Positions 39,021 through 54,200 of a stretch of DNA of 64,000 nt are shown piece after piece; the first letter of the stretch is position 1, and each line of letters starts with the position of its first letter. The notes under the pieces are model-generated. The model did no database searches, had not been told where the DNA came from, and was given only the letters and a program-made list of their open reading frames with translations. The position numbers and the translations under genes were made by a program. The stretch comes from Cinclus cinclus (taxonomy: Eukaryota; Chordata; Aves; Passeriformes; Cinclidae): contig NC_085047.1 of the NCBI RefSeq assembly GCF_963662255.1, positions 46,345,006 through 46,409,005 on the forward strand, in the 5' to 3' direction.

Positions 39021-42000
39021 TATGTGGATTATCCTGATGATCACCCCAGATCTGAGAAGTTCTGGACATCTACTAAAGGCTTCTGAGAACCATAGAGACT
39101 GAAAAATTTGGATACTTAATTCTATTTTTATTAGCTACTTATCAAAGCAAAGAGGAGAAACAAGCAAAAGAAAGACAAGCAGTTAATTACAGTTACCAAC
39201 TCTTCCATGAAGATTCAGGAGATCGTACAGACTGAGAAGTATGAACAAGAACTGTTCATGGTTTTATCAAACAACAAAATGCAGGAAATATAAAGTGGGT
39301 AGGCCTGACTATGACATAAAAGAATGTAAGTCAGGTCAAGAGTCATTAAGTGATCTCTTTCCTCAACAGATCCCTGGAATGCAATACAGTAGGATATCAA
39401 TACCTTAGAAGTCACACCTGCCCAACCCTAAAATGGCTGAGGTTGGAATGAATGAATGGAAACCTCTGACTACTGCCAACCATATATCATAAATAACACT
39501 GCTTAGACAGCTCAACACGCCTGAAATCGCTGAACTACAGGGTTTCTGAAAGGCCTCTGAGGTCAGTAGGAAGATGGAGAACACTCTTGTTTCTGGGTCA
39601 AAGAAGAACTTTCAAGGGACAAAGCCTCAAGGAAGTATTAAATTTCCTTCAGCACTCTGAAGTCATGATGACCATCAGCTAAACAACTGAAAGGACAGAA
39701 CACGAGAATATGGCCATTGCATAAAAACAACTTGGGGAGATTTGAGAGTATTCCACTATTTTAAAAATGGACTAGAAACATTCTCCAGTGTCTGAAGGAA
39801 GGAGGAAGCTCTGAGAAAAACAGCAGCCTTGTTAAATAGCTTGAACCTATATTTGGTGCCAAGAGTGTGACAACCAGTATTCAGTCAGTCTGCTTCCTTG
39901 TGTTATCTACCCATGGAGCATATACATTCCTAGAATACCACCTGGCACCTTCTGGCTTTCCCCAACACAAGAAGGAATGTCAGTTAGCCATACAGGTATA
40001 TTGGTTTTCTAATTATACAGAAAATTAGCATTTTGCTCAATTTTCTTGATTGACACACAGACAGAAAGATTGCCTAGTGGGCTTCAAAACATCCCTGGCA
40101 GGAAGTGAGATTCAGGAAGAGAAGCATTACTGTGGGATGTGGAACAGGCTGTGATATCATCCAATCTCTTCATTGGGGGAAGAAGCAGAGACCACCATCC
40201 ACTTCCATAATCACTCTGGAAAGGACCACTGCTTATCAGGGTTTTCTGACCATACCCTGCCATTAGCATAAGTGTTTGCCTATTACATTTTAACATCTGG
40301 GCTCACAGACTTTGGCACCTGAAGCCAGCCCAGACTGACCTACCAGGGATATGCTATCCACGTGAGCAATCCTGGGAACCGAAGACAATGCTGTACAAGA
40401 CTCATGCACCAGCCACAAGACAGAGCAAAAATGTTCCCACATCATGCAATATCACAGAATGTTCCCAGATGCAGAAGTAGAAATGACTGCGGCAGAAGAG
40501 AGCAGATTTATTCTGCCAGCAGCTGTTGCTAGCTGGACAATGACAAAATTGAAAAAGGCAGCTCAGTCAAATATAGCAATTCAAGCAAATCCCCATGAGC
40601 AACTGGCAATGGAAGGAATGGTGAACTGAGTAGTGTCAGTTACCAGTTATTCTGGTGTTTACCCAGCTGATACAGGTCTATGACACTTAGACCGAATAGT
40701 TTAGATTTGGTCCTTTTCCAAATGTCAACGGGAACCTTTCAAACACCTGGCAAGCTTGTGCAATAATACCATAGATATGAGTATTTTACTTGTGGTAGTC
40801 ATGAGAATGTAGAATAGAAAACTGCACCAGAAGTCTTTTTCACAAGCCTCAAGTGCATTAGTATTTTGGGAAAGCTGAATGCTTGGATATGGCTGAACAA
40901 TTTACCTGCTGAGTATGAACTCCTGAGCTGGACATAGCCTTTAAAGCTCACTCAGTCAGCTAGACCTGGAAATCAATCTCCTACTGGCAGTTCACCTACT
41001 ACTTGAATGAATCAGAACAATTTCTGGGTGGGTTTAGCTGATCAATGCAGCAGAGACGTGCCAAATGCAGGCTGGGTAACAATTCACCCGCTGCAAGTAA
41101 TGTCTGAACGGAAAGAAGCCTTACGCAACGTCAGCAAAAGAGGAAAAAGTGAAAAAAAAGTTAAGGGTCTAGAGAAGAGCAGCAGTGTTAGTACAGCTGA
41201 CCTCAACATTGTGGCTGACATAGTAACATGCAGGCACATATGCTGCATGCCAAGCAGGGGGTGGGCACTGAAAAATCTTTCAAGTTTCAAGTGAAATCAA
41301 TAGACCAAAAGTTAGAATACACACAGTCTCACTCAAGGATTAAAAAAAAATCAATAGCTCAAAATTAATAATTCAAGATAGTTTTCCCAGTGTGAACCGC
41401 AATTTTAATTTGATTCCTGTAATCAGAATCAACTGATTGAACACCTTCTTGAAGCTGGCACTTTAGCAATAGGAAATATTGCTGGAAAAAAATCACTTTG
41501 TTCTTCAACTGCAAACTCATAGCAAATATTTGACTCCAGGCCTTTAGACTTAGGAGTCCTTTGGTTCAAGGATCAGAGGTATTGCAAAGGTGGTTGAGGA
41601 GAACCTTGGCTGGAGCATAGGGACAAGAAGGAAAACAAATATGACAGAATCTCTTTAATCCTTCTTGATACTACCCAGGGAGCAGCTTAAGCTGGAAGAA
41701 TTAGCATTGCCAAACAGTGTGAAACAGAAAGGAGCACCTGGGAGATGGAGAAACAGCAAGATGGCAAATGGGGTTGATAAAAACAACCATCTCTTTTTGC
41801 ATGCCACTGCTATGCCCACTCTGTGCCTCACTATCTCCAACTGAAGAACAAGAATGACACAAGATGCATCTCGGACAGAGGAAGAGGATGATGGCTCCCT
41901 CTTGTCTGTGTGGTTGGCTGGCCCCCTGTCTAAACCTTCACCTTTCTTGTACACACTCACCTCATCAATGTTGGAGGAAAGAAGCCATGGGAGAAGGCAG

Positions 42001-45000
42001 ATGTTGCAGCAGGCAACTGAGAACTATGAACACAAAACAGAAACACCTCCAGGGAAGGTAGGAGTTTCCTGAATCTTCCTTCCACCACTTAGTTACAGCT
42101 ACGGCAGGGGGTGAAAGAAGAGGAATGAGTTCCAAATTCTGAGGGGGCAGTATATGCAGGATTATAGAGATGAAAAGGGGAATACTCTATCTTCCTTGAA
42201 AATCCCAAACTGTCTCAGCATTTCTGACTTCTACAGTCTAGTTACAAGAACGTGTTACCACAAGCTAGACAAAGACATTGATTCAAGGTTCTTCAGCTGC
42301 CCATATGTATCTAGGACACACAAGGCTCCAACACTGGAATAAGCTGCTGCTTATTAAGTTTCGATGAGAGTCCAGGCAGTTTCCAAAATGGCTAATGAAC
42401 TGTCCCACAAGAATTTGTTCTAATAACCACATGAAGGTTTGCAGATCCTTACCTGAGGACTTGCACTGGTGTGGTGCAAACATGGTTACTGCTGCAATGC
42501 CTCTAGTTGCATCACCAAGATGAATACAGTACTGATGAAGGAAAAGGAACTCAGGACAGACATTTAGCTTAGAAACATGCATAAATGCTTCACTGCCCTG
42601 AGAGAAAACACAAGTGAAGTTCATAAAGAGGATAATGGCTGTAGCAGTAGCAAAAGAGACGTGAAAACACAACAGAATAAAATGTAGTATATTCATGCAT
42701 TATAGTTTGTAAGCATCTTGAAGTATCAGCTTCTTGTATGCTGTCTCATCCCTTTCTCTTCACAAGAAAGACATCAGGCATGAGGGCTGAAGGATACAAG
42801 CAAGCAAACTTGGTAAACCAACCTACCAAGGCACCGAGACACCTGTGAGAGGGAACAAGAGTCAGGAGCAAGTGTCACTGGCAAGTATTTGGCACTGACA
42901 AGGAACGTGCCAAAGAGAGGGTGTTCCACCATACTGAATATTAACTTGATGACTTTCAACCTGATAAACAGCATATTAAGATACTGTAATGACTCAAAGA
43001 GAGGAGGCACAACGGTCAAGCCACTGATGCAATAGCATCAACAATTTGAAAAGACTGGGGTGGGGTTAACTTTAGCATATAAAATCTAAGAAGAGGCTGC
43101 AGTGAAAGATGAGTATGGATGACAACAGAAAAAAAGGCAAATATATTTTAACAGAAAAAGGGAATATCATGGAGGAATCTGATATGGTTAGATTACATTC
43201 AGAGAAACAAACATCCCAAACTTTTTTAATGATACAGGGATTACATTTCTAGACATTACAGCTCCAAGCACAACTTTCTAAATGTAATCCTATCTTGATC
43301 AAGGGTGTGTCTGAACATAGATGCATGCTCTGTGTTAGGGTGTGAATTGACAGGATGTTTTGCACACTACATTAATTGCCATATGAATTCACTTATGGCT
43401 GTAGTTACACAAATACTTGGAACTACACTGAAACAGTGGTAGCACCAAAAAGAGTTTTGTTTTCTTTGTGCCAGTGTTACCATCTCAACAGCAATGCACA
43501 AGTACTTCTGCAGGCCTGCTGGATCAAGGAATTAAACTGAGTCATTATGAACTGCTTGTTTTTTAAGATCAGTTTCAAACTTGGGATGAATTCCTCAGCC
43601 TGAGCCACTTGGTAATCATACACATTCTTTCATTAATGTATTAAGATGTGTTCTTTGTGAACCATCTATAATGACTTGAGGAATAAGGCATAAAGAATTC
43701 CTGTGCAAAGTCATGTGTTCCTTTCAGAAAGCAGAGGGAACTACTTTACACCTAAGAGCCCACAGAAGGAAACTGGTGCAGAGCAGCCAGTATCCTGAAA
43801 AATTTGTATCTTGACTTATGGCATATAAACTCTTTCATACAGAAAAGCCTTGCAGCTCCACAGGGGCAAACAGCACTTCTAGAAGGGCTATAAACTGCTT
43901 TCATCAGCCTATTGGGAAGGGAATTGAATGCATGTAAACATGTATGAAATACATGGTGTGTTTATGAAAATTCAAAGGATTTGTATGATTATATACCACT
44001 GTGATACTTCATCTCAGTAATGCCCTCTTACTAGTATCCTGAATTGGGTTGAGATAGTTCATTATCCTAAAACATAACACATAGACTGGACAGAAAAGAA
44101 GGTAATCTTCCTTTTCTTAGATACTGCTGCCTTAGAGGTGCTCACATCTGCTGACCAGCTTGCAGTACAAAAGCTCCTGAACTGGGTTAAAGCTTGGTTT
44201 GCTCCCTTCAGCAGCACTGAAGTAGTGGTTACAGCAATGGAAATAATCTCTGCTATTGAACCAGCCAGCATATCTGTTTAGAGTAATTCTTAGAAACCAC
44301 ACCTGGCTGTCTTGCCCAACAAAACAAGTAAAATTTCCTCTCTATGAACTATGACTTATGAATCTCCACTCTTTCCTTTTCATATTTTGTGCTTTTCACA
44401 CAGCACAATCATTCTGCTGCTATCATCCAAAACCAATTGAGCTGGCAGGTGCTTCTAAGATGTGCAAGTATTCCCACTTTCTGTAAGAGAAACACAATTG
44501 TGATCATGAAGACTCATTTCTAGCTTACTGGATATGCGTACTTACTTTATGGGGACCATTCATCAGCCCCAATTTCCACATAACTCCTACAGACACCTGT
44601 ATGAATATCTCAGTGAGTGTCAGGTATGGTGTTTATATAAATGCAGGAGAGAAAATGGCAACAAAGATCCTTCAACCTCCCCCCCATCCAGCTCTTCTGC
44701 TAATACTGGCAGTTTAGATCGAGTTCCAATTATAGTTCACTAAATAACCTATTAATAAAATAACTGATCAAAGCCAGTTGTGAAATATATATGAAGAACT
44801 TTTGCTGCAAACCTGTAAAACACAGGATATGATCACCTGCTTCTACAGATTATTGCTTGCAAGGGCTTGAAAAAAAAAAAAGAAGAAATGAGATTTCTCA
44901 AGAAACAAGAGATTAGGAGTTACAATCTCACTGAGGCTGAACCATCTTCACTATATTCACAGACTGCCCAGGATATGTACAGGTGGGATGTTGTGTCTGC

Positions 45001-45862
45001 CAACATAATCCCACAATAGGAAACAGTACTTCAATACTGCCTGTAATGAAGTCTACTGATCTTCCTTGTAAAAGACTTAACAGCATTTCTTGTGACGGTG
45101 GCATGTGAAATCACACAAGGACAAGCTCAAAATCTGAAACAGATATCAATATTAATTTTATTTGCTGAAATCAACAATCAGCTTTATATTATTATGCAAT
45201 TTGTGTATGCTGTTTTCCTCCCCAAAGCAGTTTCCTTCCTGTCTGTTGCAATTCAGTCCTCAAACTGTTGTTGCTGTCTCTGCTCCTTTTAATGACTTGA
45301 CACTGTCATTTTATTCCATGTTCAAGGCTGTTGGCTCACTGCCATATAGCCAGCATTCTTAATATTCATGAATTGATTAAATGGTAACCTAAAGTGGCCT
45401 AGATAATAGGTTTGATGGGATAATTTATGAATATGGAGGAAAGCATGTAAGAACTAACAGAGGCAAAAAGTGACATGAGCCCATAGGAAGTTCGTGGGAG
45501 GATCTTGATGTATGCATCCCACAGGGAAAGAAGAAACACTGATCTCAGAAAAAATAATTGGAATAAACTTATTCAAATCCGAACAACGTCACATTACCCT
45601 AACAAAACAAAACAAAAGAAAACAAAAGGGATTCTCCCACAAATAACATTATTTCTCTCACATGCTTCCTTCATCCTTCCTACTGATTTAACAAAGAGTT
45701 TAAGACTATGGGCAACTAATATAACTGTAAAAAAAGGGCAGCTGCTGTGAAGCTGATAGGCTACTGAAAAGGATAGAGGTAATTTCTTGTATCTACCTCT
45801 ACTTCTTTCCACTAATAAAAAAAACCAAAACAGTATTAGTACAATGGATCAGATAAGGCTGT

Positions 45863-47046
45863 CATAGAATCATAAAGTCATTTGGGTTGGAAAAGACTTC
45901 TCAGATCAAGTCCAGCTGTTAATCCAACACTGCCAAGCTCACCAGTAAACCATGTCCCTGACTGCCACATCCACGTCTTTTCAATACCTCCAGGGATGGT
46001 GACACAACCACTTCCCCAGGCAGCCTGTTCCAATGCTTAATAACCTCTTCCATGAAGATTTTTTTCCCAATATCCAGTCTAAACCTTCCCTGGTACAACT
46101 CTATGCCATTTCCTCTTGTCCTGTCACTCGTTACCTGGCAGAAGAGGCTGACCCCCCCTGGCTCCCCCCTCCTTTCAGGCAGCTGTAGAGTGATGAGGTC
46201 CCCCCTGAGCCTCCTTTTCTCCAGGCTGAACACCCCCAGCTCCCTCAGCTGCTCCTCACAGGACTTGTGCTCCAGACCCTTCCCCAGCTCCGTTGCCCTT
46301 CTCTGGACACGCTCCAGCCCCTCAATGTCTTTCTTGCAGTGAGGGGCCCAGAACTGAGCACAGGATTGGAGCTGTGGCCTCAGCAGTGCCCAGCACAGGG
46401 GGACGGTCACTGCCCTGCTCCTGCTGCCCACACCACTGCTGATCCAGGACAGGATGACATTGGCCTTCTTGGCCACCTGGGCACACCCTGGATCATGTTC
46501 AGCTGCTGTTTGCCAGCACCCCCTGGTCCTTTTCTGCCAGGCAACTTTCCAGCCACTGCCCCAGCCTGTAGCACTGCCTGGGGTTGCTGTGACTCAAGGG
46601 CAGGACCTGGCACTTGGCCTTGATGAACCTCATACAACTGACCCTGGTCCTTTGATCCAGCATGTCCAGATCCCTCTGCAGAGCCTTCCTGCACTCCAGC
46701 AAATCAACACTCCCACCCAACTTTGTGTCATCCACAAATTTACTGAGGCACACTTGATCCCTTCATCCAGATCAATGAAGATATTAAACAGGACTGGGCC
46801 CAACACTGAACCCTGGGGGACACCACTCTAGTGACCAGCTGAATGTAATTCCATTCCCCACCACTCTCTGGGCCCAGCCATCCAGAGAGTCTTTTGAGTG
46901 AGTAGCCAGTTTCTCCTGGAGAATGCTGTGGAAAATGGCATCAAAGGCTTTACTAAAATCCAGGTAGAGAATATCTTTTTCCTCATCCACTAAGCAGATC
47001 ATCTTGCTTTAGAAGATCAGGTTAGTCAAGCAAATCCTTGGCAATG
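45863..47046 (-). mobile_element. CR1 LINE fragment, reverse transcriptase to 3' end
   Basis: It runs in the same direction as CRYL1. From right to left it encodes 'DILYLDFSKAFDAIFHSIL' (RT domain, near 46975-46920), a gap, '[10 protein letters not shown]' (the FxDD catalytic box, near 46740-46715), then a continuous frame of 185 codons at 46476-45919. That frame contains '[11 protein letters not shown]', '[20 protein letters not shown]' followed by [15 protein letters not shown], '[15 protein letters not shown]' and '[19 protein letters not shown]'. The 3' end is the standard CR1 terminus at 45863-45912. Frameshifts and deletions separate the RT blocks, so it cannot move, but it is the best preserved CR1 in the window. 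The 5' part is missing. Confidence 0.93.
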
Positions 47047-48114
47047 AAGAGGAGGTCCATATTATTCCACATTATGTGAAGCAATACGGGGCAACCAAAG
47101 AGAAGTTGGCACTGGCAGGGAACTATGAACATAAGTCATCACATGTCCTGACATCAGCAATTTTGATTGAAACTGTCTCTGATGAGAGCAAGAGCCTGAG
47201 TCACTCCGTGAGCACATCAACAGGAGCAGCTCTAGACTTGGAGACAATGTACCTGCAAGTGCAGGAGTGAAGCAATACTTCTCATAATTCAAGCTACTGA
47301 ACCAGTTGACAAGGTACTGCTGTGGAAGTGGTTCAGTGCACAAGTGTACTGCAGCATTGCTCAAAAGACCCAACAGCAGAGCAGGAGCCTACCATGTCAG
47401 AAACAACACACAAGCAAAATAAAGACACAGCCCATAATACAAAGAGCTAGTGTTTAGTTGATCTTAATTTTTATAAAGTTTTTGTTGTTTGTTAAAATCT
47501 TTGCGAAAACCTTCGTGATGCTGATCCATAATTTTTATTTCATTTTACGCAATTCACTTATGCAAGACAGATGTCAAATGGCTACTTGACTGCTTTGTCA
47601 AGTCAGCTTTGTACGCACAGGATTTTGCTGACAAAAGCAGTTTTATTTCACTCAGGATATAAGCTTAAAGCACAGCAGCTCCAGGGATATTCACATCATA
47701 ACTTTTCTACAAATTCAGCAGCAGGAAGGTACTAATCTATGGAAAGTGATTTTCTGTTGACACTGGATTATCAGCTAAACTTTTTCAATAGTTTTTTTAC
47801 CTGACACTCAGACAGTTCTGAACTATGGCTACAGCAGTGTTAACAAGGTACTCTGGGATGAATCTTGGAAAAAACTGATTACACAGCTAGTGTTTTAATA
47901 GCTTGTCATCTTTCATCTGATCATTTGTAACAGGATAATCAATATTCATTTCCTTCCATTGACCTCACGTTTTACGTAAGTTTTCCTTTCCATTACATTA
48001 AAAAAGAGACATGTCATAGTTGCAGCAATCCTAACCTGTTTGTTACATAACTTTTCCAGAGTCTTGTGCAAAGCAAGCCTTCCCTTCATATTTATAACAT
48101 TTTACACTACCTAC

Positions 48115-48220
48115 CTTCTGCATTAAGATGCATGGTTTCCAGAGGTCCAATAAATGCATATCGCATCCCCAATCCATCAGACATCACAAGGTCTAGATCA
48201 GTAGGAGATATTACTCCTTC
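48115..48220 (-). CDS. CRYL1: CRYL1 exon 6
   Basis: 106 bases encoding residues 212-246 plus the first base of 247: [19 protein letters not shown], then [16 protein letters not shown]. The human text differs at only a few places ([20 protein letters not shown]). It was found from the conserved protein, because the exon is short and lies within no long open frame. The acceptor is gctgcttag|GAA and the donor GAAG|gtaggt. The phases (0 in, 1 out) match exons 5 and 7. This segment forms part of the substrate pocket and the start of the dimer domain. Confidence 0.97.
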
Positions 48221-51200
48221 CTAAGCAGCAAAAGTACAACAGGAAGATTGGTGAATGTTTACTTTTAACGCAAATTTTCCCATTTTTTTGTATATATTTA
48301 AAAAATTGGAGGAGCAATGTAAACTAAGGCTAGAAATAGCAGTTAAGATTGCAAAGAAAAGAATACAACTGTTTGCCAGAAATGTCTATCTATTGTGCAA
48401 GCCTTCCTATGGTTCAACATAAGCAGTCATTCATATCTCTAGGACTGTACTTTGTATTCCCAGAAACCCAGAATTGGAGAAGAAAGCAAGCACAACACTT
48501 TTAATACAAGACCAAAAGAGTTTGTCATGTCCAATTACTATACCAACCCTTTTAAATACAGAAATTTTGGCTAAATGTTATATCTCCCTTCATATTCTCT
48601 TAGTTCAGGACTTTTGGACAGAGTCCCAATTAGCAGAATGGCGATGCACCAGTGGGTACTGCTCCTGAGGCCACCTGCAAAAAAGGCTGGGTCCAAACAT
48701 GCAGGCAATGCAGTCGCCAGTCCCTCCCACAAAACTCACCAAACATTCACCATACCCAGCCTCAACTTGCCCAGGGTTCTTGAGTTCATTGCCAGCCTCA
48801 CATCTCAAGAGCTGGCAGGATACGGAGCAAGTGAAATGAAGCATTTCTCATGTTAAAAGCTGAGCATTGCTATTCCACCCACATGTAGCACTTACAAGAA
48901 TGTCAATGCCTCCATCAGGTTGGGGCAAGCACAGAAAGGCTTGTAAAAAATTATTCACAGCTCTTTACCTGAACAGATTTACTTGAGAAGAATACTATTT
49001 ATTACATGAGTTAGTTTTCTACCTACTAGAAAGATATGAATCAGTGAAGACTTGTTCTAACAACTTCATCAGATAAAGCTTGATTTCAAGAACTTGTCCT
49101 CTTTATTCTCAGAGACATGAAAACATTTCCTTCTGGGTAGGAAAATGGAAGAGATGCTGAACTGCTTCTAATTATCTTTGCACCCTACTCTGAGGTGGCT
49201 TGGCCTACTCAGTGCCTCTTCCTTGACAAGCCCTTTTAAGCTTCAGAATACTCATACTCATTTACTCATCTGCTTGGACAAAACCGCATCATTTTCTGTT
49301 AAATACCTCTCTTGCAGGGCCCTATCTGAATGCTCCTTTGTATCACACAGTCATGGGCTTAGAGTTATGGGCACACAGGACAGCTCTTCTGATCTGTAGT
49401 AGACATTGACATCTGAGCTAGACATCTAGACTCTCTTTATAATCACCAGGGAGGAAAAGGAAATCAGCATCTTAAAGCAGGCATCTAGAGTAGGTAATAT
49501 GAGTTGTGTCCTAGAAGGACCTAATTCTCCTCACTGACTGAAAGATGAGTAAGAAGGTTAGATATCACTGCCTACTTTTTCAATATCCCGTCTTAAATGA
49601 GCTGTATCTTACCCACAGTGTCTTCCTGTGTCCATCATTTACATCACCTACAGCTACTTTAAAAGAAACTTAAAAGCCACAAATCAACGTAACTTCTACA
49701 GCTGGCCACAGACATCAAGTTTCATCATCTTGGGCTTAAATTGAGACTTTTATAGGTTAACCTCAAGACTCAACCTTTTAGTAGGCATTATTCCTATCAA
49801 AACCAAATGCCTGTCTGAATCTCTGTTGCAGAACTCTACCTTGAAAACACTGACATAATTATTAAAATCTATGTACCATATATGGAACACAGGTCTCCTA
49901 ACAATTAGCCACAAAATGGCAGGGAGAAGAAAGCATTATTTTCTTCAAATTAAAGGTAAAACATAGACATGGTAAAATAACTCATTTAGAGGTGGATAGA
50001 AAGGTCTGCATAAAGACAGAACTAAACAAAAACCTCAGAGAGAATTCAGATTACAAACCAGCATTAGGGTAACTAACACAGGCACCATACGTTCTGTTAA
50101 AGCTTTTTCCCCTGACATGGCAACACAACTTTTCTGAACAACATCAGCAAAGTCAACAAAAGTGTTCTTCTGTTGGGAGTGCTTCATCCAAACAATGCGT
50201 TGTGCTGGTAAAGCTGTGCTTGATGAGTGGTGCCCCATTGGCCCCCCCTCCCCCGCCCCATTTGACATGGATTTGTGGACAAAAGACTAACCACAAATTC
50301 CAGACAGGCATTTGAACCACAGCAGCAGTTAAAAACTGTAAACATACTGTTAAAAGAGTTAACAGGCTCTTGAAGCACTTCAGAATCATTGCAAATTAAT
50401 TTCCAAATTAATAACTTACTTTCTTTGGATACCACAGTCCTTAGCTATTATACTGGTATTTGAAGACTTGGTGCCCTCAGAATCATGAGATGGGTGCTTT
50501 GCTCTTGGTCTTTTGACTATAGCTACAGTTCTATGTTTACAGCTGCTAAAAGGCAAAAATTGCTGCTACCAGAAGGAAACATGACAGACCCCTTCAGCTG
50601 AGGGATACAGTGTTCTACTGAAAATGAGCTCCACTTCTTCCTGTCACAAAGACCCTTCTAAAGAAAAGCTTTTCACTTCTTCTCTTCATAAATTAAGAGC
50701 ACATAAATTATAAACAAGTTAGACCTTCCTATTCTAGGGAATAATCCTCCTCCCATTTATGATAAGGACATCATAAATTGGTGGAATGATTCATCAGGCT
50801 GCAAGGTCAGTAAGGTGTCTTCCACAAGGATTGGTGTTTATGCTAAGAACTAAACAAGAAAGAGCTCCAATCCAGTTTCACTAAGTGTAGGTGTGAATTC
50901 ATCTTCCCAAGAGGATTTTTCATCCTGGATTACCCTTCTGGTAAACCTCTGCCTCCAGCACTTGTCAGAGGGAAGGGGAAGCATGTTAAGAGTTCACTAG
51001 AAGCTCTGAAAGGTACAGAATTAAGACTTAAAATAAATTTCACCAAAATTCTCAGTGATCCCAATGGCCAGTCAAATTGCAAAACCTAGATGATGTCAGA
51101 ACCCTCCACACTTCTTATCACTGTATTTATATACTACAATCCCATTTTCCTGAGATTTTAACCTCCAGGGATACCACTGGATTATCCTAATGAGCCCTTG

Positions 51201-54200
51201 GTACTTTATTAGTGCTTGTCCCTATGCAGGGACCCTTTTCACCTTTCCAGAAACCTGTGGTAGTTCTGCAGTCTCCAGCATTAGGCTCTGACCCAACCTG
51301 CTTGGCTTTAATCAGCAGTCTTTCTTTCCATCTCTGAGTCACACCCACATCACAACTTCTGTGAAGGACTTGGTTTGGAATCATACCAAATGCAATGGCC
51401 AAAAAACATCACAATCTTACTTTTTCTGATTCTACCAATTCACCCTGTTCTACTCACTCTGGTCTGTTACAGTTATTCTGGACTTCACTGCCTCCTGGAC
51501 CACATACTTTCTGTTTCCAAATCTGCCACTTCATTATCTGTATTACCCAAATCCAGTATCCCTTTTTTGTCTTTCTGACTGCCACTAATATATGCATTCT
51601 GTCTCAGCACTACTTGTTACACCCTCCTGTTCACTATCACTTCAATCAAGTCCCTTCCATCCACACCCTGATGAGATCTTTTTCCAATCCTGTCTGTTTG
51701 AGCATATGACTTTTCTCCCATATCCCTCTACGTCTTTCCATTTCATAATGTTTAAGAAACTTGTTGTCCTACACACTTCACACCTCCTTGCTTTGTTGGC
51801 CTTTATCTTCCTTCTTCCATGTCACCCTCACTCACCTCACTCTGTAAGAAACACTTAGTATCAACACTATTTTTCTTCCTGTCCCTTTACACTTTGTTTT
51901 TATTATATTCCCCCTTTTATGGGGCACTGTAACTAAATGCTTACCTTATACCTTATCTTCAATCTTTTGGAAAAGTCCCCTGAATAACACTGTAATATAA
52001 TTAATAGCAAGGAATTTGGACTTTAAAAGTCTTGCCAGCATTTAAAGTCTGCTAAGCTAGTCACTTGAGAAAGGAGATATACATAAATTCATGATTGAAG
52101 CCAATGCACCTGATTGCCACAAAAACAAACTAAAATGGAAACACAGCCAAACCATGACTTTATTTTCCAAAAGATTAACAAAAAAAATTGTTCTTCTCAT
52201 GTTTTACAATGACTACAACATAAAAGAAAATCCTTTTTTAAAGAAAAAAGACCATATTAAGACAGTATTAAAATCTTACACAGAGATAAGTAGAGGACTT
52301 AACACAATGCATACTGTAACAGTTTTAACATGTTCCTAAAAGCAGCTGAAACTCCTAAATTATATCAAGGTTAAAAAACTGTCAGGCTCCACTTGCTATC
52401 TCCACTGATTCATTTTATGACCTCCTTGCAAATTCCAGATGATGCTTGGGAAAATATTTCAAAAAGGTACAATTTCACTCAGTGATCCATAGTTAAATGA
52501 CAATCATAGCTACTCAGAGTAAGGCTTGAGACTTCTGAACTGAAGCATTGGTGAAACTGTTTGGTTGTTATTTTCTGGATTATGTTAAACAAAATTTTAC
52601 CTTCCGAACAAGATAAAGTCAACCTATTTAATTAATACCCTTTGGAACATAATCCTAAACTACTCTAAAATGTACTGGTACCAGTAAAAGCACAAAAGTA
52701 ATGATGTCTACAGTGCACAGTGTGCTTCCCAGGCAAATAAATGCAGTAAGTTTCTCTTCCAAGAGTTATGAACAAAATCAGACATACCAGTGACCACTGC
52801 CAATAGAGATGTGAGAAAGTAAATAAATGGTAACAGATAATAAGAAAGAAAGCAGTTTGAGGTATTTTTCCTGTTACTGGCTAAAGGTTATTCTAATGGT
52901 TCCAAACTCATAATTTAGGGTTGATAAGAGAAGAATAAGGATCTTCAACCTCAACATCTCACAGTACTTCTTTTATTCTCATCATTATCAGCTTTGCAAC
53001 TTTTCTACCAGAGTCCTAACAATCGAATACATAAATAAGAAACCTACATGAATGCCAGTCTTAGATAGACTATGAGTTCCTATAGAAAGTTCTCAGATAG
53101 ATGAACTTAAGAGAGACAGACAAGAGTGCTTCCATTATCTGCTTTATCATGGAATAAATGTGGAGCAGGAGGAGATAGAGAGAACTGATACAAAAATTTC
53201 CTGCCACAAACACCACCACTACCCAAATGTTTGTGACTCGCAAGTCAAAGGAATCTTTGAAAAGACATCTCATCACAAAAAGACCAACTCAGACAAAAAT
53301 AAAGCATTTCTTTGTAGCCCTCTTGCCTCAAAGAGAAGCACTTGCTTTAATTACATCTTTTAGACCCATAAATGAAACCATGATCTTTGCTTCTATGTTC
53401 TTGTAAAGTCGAACTTCTGCATTCTGTAATCTACATTCCTAATTATCCACACACGTAAAGTTCTCAGCATTCAACTATACATCTCCAAATGAGTTTTCTT
53501 TCTCGTGCTGTCCTCCAAATTGGATCTCAACTTGCAAGCCTATTAATTTTTTGCCACTTTACCATCACACTTCCCACTCTCACATTCAGTCCAGTTCTGC
53601 ACTTACAGCACTCGTTTTGTGCCCAGCTGTAAAATCCCAGCCTCCCTGTGTGTGCAGCTGGGACCCCAGCACCTTTGGCAAAGACAGACTGTATCCCAAT
53701 ACTCAGGTTTCTCATTGCTATTTTAATCTCTTTGTCCTGAATTATGGTTCCCTCTATGCTCCAGCACCCATGCCATATGCAATTTGAGCACCATGTGGAG
53801 TCTTGAGCCTGCACCCAATATACGGGCAGAGCTTTACCCCAGATTTCTGTCGGTGTTAGAAGTGTGTCCTACTCTTGGACCCACATGGCAGAAGTCAGTG
53901 AGCCCCACACAACATTCAGCAAGCAGATATCTTTATCATATTTCTTTCTACACAACTGCATCTTTACTTCCATGCTCAGTATCAGAGCCTTTCTCCCATC
54001 ACACGATTCTTCACCCATGTCTCATCCAGCCCAACACAGCACTGCTAAAGAAAAGACAAAGACTGGAAGGTTGTCCACTTCCCAGACAGATATGGGAACT
54101 AAAACATATTCTGCAAGCTACTCAGCCTATTTATTATAAAGCTTTCAAGATAAATGTTGTAAGTACAGCTGTAATGCATGTCTGTCCTAACACCAATGAC

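Larger units (their letters stand above)
36123..48114 (-). other. CRYL1: CRYL1 intron 6
   Basis: 11,992 bases. It contains two sizeable CR1 copies in opposite directions (about 37130-38600 plus, 45863-47046 minus) and a small CR1 end at 38961-39020. The rest, including 39100-45800 and 47050-48100, shows no coding similarity. Confidence 0.85.
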
